This document shows positions 57,925 to 64,000 of a DNA stretch of 64,000 nucleotides, one piece after another (the first letter of the stretch is position 1; every line of letters begins with the position of its first letter). Under the pieces are notes generated by a model. The model was not told the DNA's origin. It saw only the letters and a list, made by a program, of their open reading frames with translations, and made no database searches. This DNA comes from Peribacillus frigoritolerans (lineage in GTDB: Bacteria > Bacillota > Bacilli > Bacillales > DSM-1321), in contig NZ_JAUUTW010000001.1 in NCBI RefSeq assembly GCF_030676415.1, positions 1 through 64,000 on the forward strand, in the 5' to 3' direction. The position numbers were made by a program, and so were the translations under genes.

Positions 57925-59361
57925 ATGGATGTGAAAGTAAAGAATGATCCCACGAAGCGAACTTTCCAGCAGTACATTTTTCCATTTACGCTTGAAGGTA
58001 ATAAGATTGAAAAATTTGTGGAAAAGTTGTTTGAGGACAATTTCGTTTTTTTGAACCTGAAAGATATGGAACAACAAGATCAATTTTACGGCGGCCATAA
58101 AGTTTCGCACCGTAAACTGGAAAAGTATTTCATGCCTTACATCGAGCCGATTTTATTTCCGGGTAATGCCAAAAAGAAGGAAGGCTTACGGCGTTTCACG
58201 AAAAAACTGGATATTGAATGTACCTTCGAATCACCCTATCTGAATACCCCATTTATTATTAACTCTATAGATATCTTCATATGCCCATTTCATATTGGCA
58301 TGATGAATCTTCGTGTTACTTTACCTGAAGGGCTTGCACATGATGATGTGCTTTATTTTGGCGATACATTCCGAATCCTCGAACCGATTGCTGATGATGA
58401 GGAAAAAACGAAAGTAGGCTATCGGAAAAATCAGTATGAACAGGTGAAGGATTTCATTTTCAATGAGCTATTGCCGCCAATTGAGGAATATATGGATGAA
58501 GAACAAGCAGACCCGACATATTTTGGCAGTTTGCCCTTCTTCATCGATGAAAGAATGTACGTGATCAGTTATACTGCATTTCCTGAGGATCGTGAAATTT
58601 CTAAAAATGACTTATTCCGGATCAGTGAGCTGAACGGGTATGACAATGATGGTGTGCCATATATAGGCGCATTAAACCCTGATTATATAGAAAAGTATTA
58701 TGAAGGAAGGGTATATGACAGGTGGGGCAAGGAAACCTATTATATAACTAGCATGTATCATTTCGCATGTGTCACGAAAGCGACAGGTAAACTGGAACAG
58801 GAACTGGCGAGCGAAATGTATGGCCAGCATTTTTATACAGTGTTGCTTTTCTTCTATTATAAAATCGTACTGCTTAAATTGGCTCATGAACATTCCCAGA
58901 TTGATGTGGAAAAAGATCAATCGGATACGGAACAGCTGATTTACATGATCACTGAGTTTTCTGCAAAGTACTTATTCACTGAAGTTAATAGTACGGCAAT
59001 CGGTAAAGAGCTATTCAAAAAAACGGATGAAACCTTCAGGATTGCGCCTCTCTACAGAGAAGTGAAGGAAACTCTTTCCTACCTTTATCAAAATCAGGAT
59101 AAACTGTCTGGGAAAAGCAGTAATTATCTCTTGCAAATACTAACGATTTATACGGTTGTCTCCGGGATATTCGGAATGAATCTATATATTGAAGATTGGA
59201 AAGGGAATTTACCGTGGAAAGCTTATATGCATTACACCTTATACGAATGGGTAGCTGTCATTGTGACGACAAGCGGCCTAGTCATTTCTTGTATCCTGGG
59301 CTTTTTCTTCTTGAAAAAATGGCTGCAAGAGAAAAAAAGCCGAAAAAAAAGAATGCTTTAA
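57925..59361 (+). CDS. Divergent CorA-family (2-TM-GxN) membrane protein
   Basis: 478 residues. A large N-terminal cytosolic domain of about 395 residues has little resemblance to standard CorA. The C-terminus has two membrane helices: the first (about 402-418) ends in the CorA signature Gly417-Met418-Asn419 (FGMNLY), the second is at about 438-464, and a strongly basic tail follows. I chose ATG 57925 after GGAGG; a GTG-initiated frame from 57739 would run through the leader terminator and was rejected. CorA proteins are pentameric Mg2+/Co2+/Ni2+ channels. The GMN motif supports divalent cation transport, but the unusual cytosolic part may give a different substrate or gating. A terminator follows directly. 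Confidence 0.8.
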   Translation: MDVKVKNDPTKRTFQQYIFPFTLEGNKIEKFVEKLFEDNFVFLNLKDMEQQDQFYGGHKVSHRKLEKYFMPYIEPILFPGNAKKKEGLRRFTKKLDIECTFESPYLNTPFIINSIDIFICPFHIGMMNLRVTLPEGLAHDDVLYFGDTFRILEPIADDEEKTKVGYRKNQYEQVKDFIFNELLPPIEEYMDEEQADPTYFGSLPFFIDERMYVISYTAFPEDREISKNDLFRISELNGYDNDGVPYIGALNPDYIEKYYEGRVYDRWGKETYYITSMYHFACVTKATGKLEQELASEMYGQHFYTVLLFFYYKIVLLKLAHEHSQIDVEKDQSDTEQLIYMITEFSAKYLFTEVNSTAIGKELFKKTDETFRIAPLYREVKETLSYLYQNQDKLSGKSSNYLLQILTIYTVVSGIFGMNLYIEDWKGNLPWKAYMHYTLYEWVAVIVTTSGLVISCILGFFFLKKWLQEKKSRKKRML

Positions 59362-59394
59362 AGTCCTGTACAATATGTACAGGACTTTTGTTTT
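59361..59394 (+). terminator. Terminator of the CorA-like gene
   Basis: Perfect 12-bp stem AAGTCCTGTACA/TGTACAGGACTT with an ATA loop, followed by TTGTTTT; it begins at the stop codon. Confidence 0.9.
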
Positions 59395-59510
59395 AGAAAA
59401 AACATGGTTAAATAGAAAAATGAAGAAATTCGGCATGCAAAATCCCCCATTCCCCTAATATTTTGCTAAACTATAGGTATATCATTCTAACTATTCATTA
59501 GGAGGAAATC

Positions 59511-61517
59511 ATGAAGAAACTAGCTTTAGTTTCCAGCTTATTGTTGATGAGCGTTTTGTTTCTGGCCGGATGCTCGGATGAGCCAAGTCCGGAAGATCGC
59601 TTTGCGGCATACACGAAGCTTTGGAATAAACAGGATTTTGCGAAGATGTACGAGTATCTGTCACCTGAGACAAAGAAAGAAATCAGTGCGGATGAATTTG
59701 AGAAGCGTTATGAAAAAATCTATACGGGCATAGAAGCCGACCAATTAAGGGTGGACTATAAACAGCCAAAAGAAGAAAAAGATCATAAAGATGGAGAAAA
59801 GGTAAGCCTTTCATATACCGTTGATATGTCCACTATGGCGGGTGCTGTCAGCTCTGACCATAAAGCGACACTTGTCAAGGAAGGGGAAGGCGAGGAAGAA
59901 AATTGGTACATCAAGTGGGATGAAAGTTACATATTCCCTCAATTGGAAGCCGATGAGAGGGTATCGGTTGAAACGTATCCAGCCATTCGCGGGGAAATTG
60001 TCGATCGAAATGAACGCGGCCTTGCCATGAATGGAACGGTAGCAGAAGTGGGAATCGTGCCAGAGAAAATGGCCAACGAATCTGAAACAGTTAAAAAGGT
60101 CGCTGGAATCCTCAATATGTCCACCGACGAAGTGAATCAGAAATTAAAACAATCATGGGTAAAGCCAAGCTATTTCGTGCCCATCAAGAAAGTGTCAAAT
60201 GATAATACCGCAACCTTGGAAAAGCTATTGAGCATTGCTGGGGTATCTGTCAATAATACGGAAGAGCGTATATATCCGTATAAAGAGGCTACTGCCCATC
60301 TAATTGGATATGTCGGTGAGGCATCGGCCGAGGATCTGGAGAAATTGAAAGGAAAAGGATATACCGCAAGTGACGTCATTGGCAAGCGAGGTCTTGAGGA
60401 AGTGTTGGAAGCTCGGCTTAAAGGTGAACCTGGCGGTAAAATCTTTATTAAAACCGAAGATGGCGAAGAAAAAGTGATTGCTGAAAAGCCTGCTGAAGAG
60501 GGAGAAACAATTACCTTGACCATCGACGCTGAGCTTCAAAAGGATATCTACAAGCAATATAAGAACGAAACCGGATCGGCATCGGCAATTGATCCGAAGA
60601 CAGGCGAAACGCTTGCACTTGTTTCAAGTCCGTCATTCGATCCTAATAAATATATTTTCGGGATAACAAAAGCGGAACAAAAAGCGCTTGAAGAAGACCC
60701 GAGAAAACCACTTTTGAACCGCTTCAGTTCGACGTTTGCACCTGGTTCAACCATTAAGGCCATCACTGCGGCAATCGCTTTGAAAAATGGTGTGGACCCG
60801 AAAGAGTCGATCAATATCCAAGGGAAAACGTGGGCCAAATCGACATGGAAAGATCATTCCATTACAAGGGTGTCGGACCCCGGTGTTCCAATCGATATGG
60901 AAAAGGCATTAATTTATTCAGACAATATTTACTTTGCCCAAAAAGCTTTGGGGCTTGGAAAGGATAAGTTCACAAATGGACTCAAGGCATTCGGATTTGA
61001 TGAGTCTTTGAATTACGATTATCCGATCAAAGCATCGAGTATCGGTAAGATTGACAGTGAGGGACGCTTGGCAGATGCCGGATATGGTCAAGCGCAAGTC
61101 CAAATGAGCACGCTCCATCTCGCCATGACCTATTCAGCCTTCTTGAATGAAGGAAACATCCTGGCACCTTCGTTAATAACGGGAGATAAAATAGAAAAGA
61201 AAATATGGAAAGAAAATGCGATATCAGCAGACCAAGCATATCAGGTCACCAAGTTGCTGACACAAGTAGTGGAACATCCTAAGGGAAGCGGACATGGAAT
61301 AGATGATCTTGGCATCAAAATCGCTGCCAAAACGGGAACTGCTGAAATCAAGGCATCCAAAAATGCTGACGGAACAGAAAATGGCTGGTTCGTTGCCATG
61401 GACACAGAAGACCCGGAACTTCTGATGGCATGGATGATGGAGGATGTAAAAGGACGAGGCGGCAGCCATGTCGTTGTCGATCATATGAAACCGGTATTGA
61501 AGAAGTATCTGAAGTAA
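59511..61517 (+). CDS. pbpC: Penicillin-binding protein 3-like transpeptidase (class B, lipoprotein)
   Basis: A 668-residue cell-wall D,D-transpeptidase, the same length as B. subtilis PBP3 as I recall it. A lipoprotein signal ends in LAGC (Cys21). Next come an NTF2-like MecA-N domain (about 28-145), a PBP dimerisation domain (about 150-320) and the transpeptidase domain. The active-site motifs are SxxK with Ser413 (FAPGSTIK), SxN (YSDNIYF) and KTG at Lys607 (AAKTGTAE). AGGAGGAAATC precedes the ATG. PBP3/PBP2a-like proteins with an NTF2 domain are often low-affinity for beta-lactams; no resistance can be concluded from sequence alone. Confidence 0.94.
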   Translation: MKKLALVSSLLLMSVLFLAGCSDEPSPEDRFAAYTKLWNKQDFAKMYEYLSPETKKEISADEFEKRYEKIYTGIEADQLRVDYKQPKEEKDHKDGEKVSLSYTVDMSTMAGAVSSDHKATLVKEGEGEEENWYIKWDESYIFPQLEADERVSVETYPAIRGEIVDRNERGLAMNGTVAEVGIVPEKMANESETVKKVAGILNMSTDEVNQKLKQSWVKPSYFVPIKKVSNDNTATLEKLLSIAGVSVNNTEERIYPYKEATAHLIGYVGEASAEDLEKLKGKGYTASDVIGKRGLEEVLEARLKGEPGGKIFIKTEDGEEKVIAEKPAEEGETITLTIDAELQKDIYKQYKNETGSASAIDPKTGETLALVSSPSFDPNKYIFGITKAEQKALEEDPRKPLLNRFSSTFAPGSTIKAITAAIALKNGVDPKESINIQGKTWAKSTWKDHSITRVSDPGVPIDMEKALIYSDNIYFAQKALGLGKDKFTNGLKAFGFDESLNYDYPIKASSIGKIDSEGRLADAGYGQAQVQMSTLHLAMTYSAFLNEGNILAPSLITGDKIEKKIWKENAISADQAYQVTKLLTQVVEHPKGSGHGIDDLGIKIAAKTGTAEIKASKNADGTENGWFVAMDTEDPELLMAWMMEDVKGRGGSHVVVDHMKPVLKKYLK

Positions 61518-61843
61518 AGAAAAAAGTCACCCATCAGCAAGCATTCACCATTGAAAAGCAGGACATGGTTTCTTCCATGTCCTGCTTTTATTTTTTTACA
61601 CGTTATGGATCCCAATTTGTTACGACAAAAAAGCTGGACTTGAAGGATAATGAGTCGTACTTACAGAATGTAAAAAGAGAGTTCAGTAACCTACAAGTAA
61701 ACCGCAATTCCAATGTGGTCCTGAAATCATGATTTCTGCAGCAGTGACACTCCAGGCCGTTATTTTTCTTTTGCCAATGGATTGAACAGGATTAATTCAA
61801 AATCTTAGAAAGATAAATGGAAAAGGAATGAGGATGAAAAGGA
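61518..61843. other. Intergenic region with a possible gene remnant
   Basis: Contains the pbpC terminator at the left. From about 61600 to 61731 one plus-strand frame looks coding (KKLDLKDNESYLQNVKREFS, ending VVLKS and TGA) but has no start codon with a ribosome site. It may be the 3' fragment of a lost gene. Nothing else is seen. Confidence 0.35.
61554..61597 (+). terminator. Terminator of pbpC
   Basis: Perfect 15-bp stem AAAAGCAGGACATGG with its complement, a TTTCTT loop and a T run. Confidence 0.93.
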
Positions 61844-63919
61844 ATGGGAAGTTTAAAGTATTTGTTTATCGCTTTCTTTATCATTTTGTTTGCATTTCCT
61901 TCTCATGAAGCAACGGCAGCGGAAGCGGAAGAGAATGCAACGATGGAAGTGAAACTGAAGAATTATTTGGGGAATAGAACCAGCGTTAAAATAACGGCAA
62001 CCGGGGACTACCGTACTTCAGGGGGAGAGATATTCATCAAGGGTGGTGAAAAGCTGACTTTGAAAGTGGAGTCGGCTGAACTTGCCGTTTACAAAGGTTT
62101 TAAGAAAACGGGATCTTATGCTTCCTTTAAGGTAATGCCAGTTAAACCCAATGCTTCATTGTCCATAGACGGCCGTCCGTATCAAGGCTCATTTTCATTT
62201 ACAGCGGAGGACGGTTACATCCGGCCAATCAATCATGTTTATATTGAAGATTATCTAAAGGGCGTTGTCCCGCTGGAGATGCCCGCACTATGGCATGCCG
62301 AAGCCTTAAAAGCACAGGCGATTGCCGCCCGGACTTATGCACTTCGCCATCAATCCACAATAATTGATGATACGGTTTCTTACCAAGTATATGGAGGGGC
62401 TGCCGGCCACTATCGAACTAATTCAGCCATTGAACAGACAAAGGGCATGGTAATCAAACATGATGGCGAAATAATCGAAGCGTTCTTTTCCTCAAGCAAT
62501 GGAGGAATGACCGAATCGAATTCAAATGTTTGGTCAAGTGGCAACCCTCTTGCGTATTTATCTATAAAACAAGATTTCTATGATCCGAAAACCAATTGGG
62601 CGATAACGCTGGACAAGCAGCAAATCGACCTGTCAAAAATAGATTTATCCAAACCGGAAGAATGGTGGACAAGTGTAGAGGAAAAAGATAAAACGGTTGT
62701 GCCGAAGCTGAAGGTTTGGCTGAAGAATAATGGATATGCGAAGAAAGATATTAAAATAACGGAGATTCCCTTGTTAACATTTACAGATGAAAAAACGGGA
62801 GGCCGTGTTACGAAAGGCTCCATCCAACTGAATTTCTATGTAAGGGATCTCGTTGATGACAGGGGAAAACTTTTGCAGCAAACGGTTAAGCTTACTAATG
62901 TAGAAGCCTCCAAAGTCAGGGGTATGGTGGGGCGAGAGGTGATGAAAAGCTATCTGATTGACCATTCAGCCTCCGGTCACTCCAAAATTGCTATTGAAGG
63001 GTCTGGATATGGGCATGGTGTCGGGCTAAGTCAGTTTGGAGCGAAAAATAGAGCAGAAGCAGGACAATCATATCAAGATATTTTGGGGTTTTATTATCCT
63101 GACACAACTATAGAAAAGGAATATGGACCAGGTGCTGAATCTAAAACGGATCTTGTCGTAAAGTCGGAACCGAATTCAGTAAACATGAAAGCGAAGACGG
63201 ATCATATAAATGATGAGGTTGGAATCACATATTCCCTGAAAGAAGATGCTATGGTAACCCTCACGATTAAAGATGGTAAAGGTAAAGCCTTAGCTACCCC
63301 AGTCCGTAACCAAACCATGAAAAAGGGTACCCATTCAGCAATCTGGAACACAAAAGCGGTAAGTAACGGTACATATAAAGCAGAAGTATCAGCAATGGAC
63401 CGAGGCGGGAATGAAGGCTTGGCAACAACTGCGATTAAGATCAGTAGAGATACGTCGGCACCGAAAATCACCGATGTCAACACATCGGGTGATTACAGTA
63501 CCGAGAAAGCGAACATAACGTATACAATTAATGAAAACGCTAATGTAACAGTGGAAATCAAGAACAGTAAAGGTAAGGTTGTCGGCATCCTTTCTGAAAG
63601 GCAGTTCAATAAAGGCAGGCAATCAGCAACCTGGGATTTCAAAAATATGTCCAACGGGATATTTACAGTGAAAATCTCAGCAAAGGATGAGAGTGACAAT
63701 CAGAAAACCATTTCAACGAAAGTCTCGATTAGGAAGACGACGGGAATAGTGACAGCAAGCGAATTATCTATTAAAGAAAGTAGGAATGCATCTTCTGAAA
63801 CGGTCGGAAATCTATACAGGGACCAAGCCGTAACGATCCTGGCTCAACAAGATGAATGGTATAAAGTGAAAAAGGGAAGCCAAATTGGGTATGTATTAAA
63901 AAAACATGTAAAAAAATGA
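61844..63919 (+). CDS. Secreted SpoIID/LytB-domain protein with FlgD-like Ig repeats and an SH3 domain
   Basis: 691 residues. A signal peptide (about 1-26, cleavage near ATAAEA) is followed by a SpoIID/LytB domain (about 110-420). The domain keeps LEMPALWHAEALKAQAIAARTYAL with its Glu, and GSGYGHGVGLSQFGAKNRAEAGQSY. Two FlgD-like Ig repeats follow (about 435-535 and 540-625: each with ITYSLKEDA or ITYTINENA and a final W-N/D-F/T turn), then an SH3-like domain (about 628-691) that probably binds cell wall. B. subtilis LytB, an enhancer of the LytC amidase, shares the SpoIID domain; the SpoIID family includes lytic transglycosylases. It is probably a wall-remodelling or amidase-enhancer protein, not a sporulation SpoIID, since it has a cleavable signal peptide. 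Confidence 0.9.
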   Translation: MGSLKYLFIAFFIILFAFPSHEATAAEAEENATMEVKLKNYLGNRTSVKITATGDYRTSGGEIFIKGGEKLTLKVESAELAVYKGFKKTGSYASFKVMPVKPNASLSIDGRPYQGSFSFTAEDGYIRPINHVYIEDYLKGVVPLEMPALWHAEALKAQAIAARTYALRHQSTIIDDTVSYQVYGGAAGHYRTNSAIEQTKGMVIKHDGEIIEAFFSSSNGGMTESNSNVWSSGNPLAYLSIKQDFYDPKTNWAITLDKQQIDLSKIDLSKPEEWWTSVEEKDKTVVPKLKVWLKNNGYAKKDIKITEIPLLTFTDEKTGGRVTKGSIQLNFYVRDLVDDRGKLLQQTVKLTNVEASKVRGMVGREVMKSYLIDHSASGHSKIAIEGSGYGHGVGLSQFGAKNRAEAGQSYQDILGFYYPDTTIEKEYGPGAESKTDLVVKSEPNSVNMKAKTDHINDEVGITYSLKEDAMVTLTIKDGKGKALATPVRNQTMKKGTHSAIWNTKAVSNGTYKAEVSAMDRGGNEGLATTAIKISRDTSAPKITDVNTSGDYSTEKANITYTINENANVTVEIKNSKGKVVGILSERQFNKGRQSATWDFKNMSNGIFTVKISAKDESDNQKTISTKVSIRKTTGIVTASELSIKESRNASSETVGNLYRDQAVTILAQQDEWYKVKKGSQIGYVLKKHVKK

Positions 63920-63926
63920 ATGGTGG

Positions 63927-63952
63927 GACGTCACGTATGGCGTCTTTTTTTT
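63927..63952 (+). terminator. Terminator of the SpoIID/LytB-domain gene
   Basis: Stem GACGTCA/TGGCGTC (one G-T pair) with a CGTA loop, followed by eight T. Confidence 0.85.
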
Positions 63953-64000
63953 GATCTTTTTTATAAATGGTATTAAGGTTCTTCATCAAGTGTACGAGTA

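Noticed and set aside
59469..59481. Possible fifth quorum box before pbpC (AACTATAGGTATA)
   Set aside because: Only 12 of 16 positions match, and a similar 12/16 match occurs near 30588 in an unrelated place, so this level is expected by chance.

Overview
This 64-kb window is chromosomal DNA of a low-GC, endospore-forming, flagellated Bacillaceae. SpoIID, SpoIIQ, SpoIIID, Mbl, FlhO/FlhP, SsbB and an eight-gene F1Fo ATP synthase operon are present in an order that matches the B. subtilis upp-atp-murAA-spoIID-mbl-ywp-ywq neighbourhood. An 11-gene complex I operon between atpC and ywzB, absent from B. subtilis, points to the Peribacillus/B. cereus side of the family. Peribacillus is my best guess; it is an inference from gene content only.

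Layout. 1-3.7 kb: end of an upstream gene, glyA, upp and mnaA. 3.8-6.0 kb: a secreted Vpr-like subtilase. 6.1-13.4 kb: atp operon, opening with a frame-broken atpZ and then atpIBEFHAGDC. 13.6-24.2 kb: nuoABCDHIJKLMN, with no nuoEFG, a promoter overlapped by a near-consensus CcpA cre site, and a nuoC carrying about seven 35-residue repeats. 24.4-34.7 kb: ywzB, ywmB, murA, spoIID, a VanZ-like gene, spoIIQ, spoIIID, mbl, flhOP, a small membrane protein gene and fabZ. 35-36.6 kb: a small lipoprotein, ywpF and ssbB. 37.1-42.8 kb: a D-F-A-B-C oligopeptide/dipeptide ABC transporter operon. 43-46.7 kb: a 1245-residue subtilase. 46.7-47.3 kb: a mosaic of dispersed repeats inside a duplicated hairpin. 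48-50.2 kb: a divergent MocR-type regulator and LysE exporter around a perfect palindrome. 50.4-55 kb: a SNF2 helicase and a SWIM protein (ywqA/ywqB).

55.5-59.4 kb is the most interesting part. A PlcR-like RRNPP regulator is divergent from an unannotated 37-residue exported peptide that ends in two tandem PapR-like heptads (SELPGLY, AELPGLY). Four copies of a 16-bp box (two of them identical) lie within 1.1 kb around this pair, a 105-residue orphan gene, a 47-residue gene and a divergent CorA-type gene with a structured, terminator-containing leader. I read this as a probable new peptide quorum-sensing cassette with a local regulon. The subtilases and the peptide permease in the window could supply the processing and uptake steps, but that link is only inference.

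59.5-64 kb: a PBP3-like transpeptidase and a SpoIID/LytB-domain secreted protein. No rRNA, tRNA, CRISPR array, complete insertion sequence or prophage was seen.
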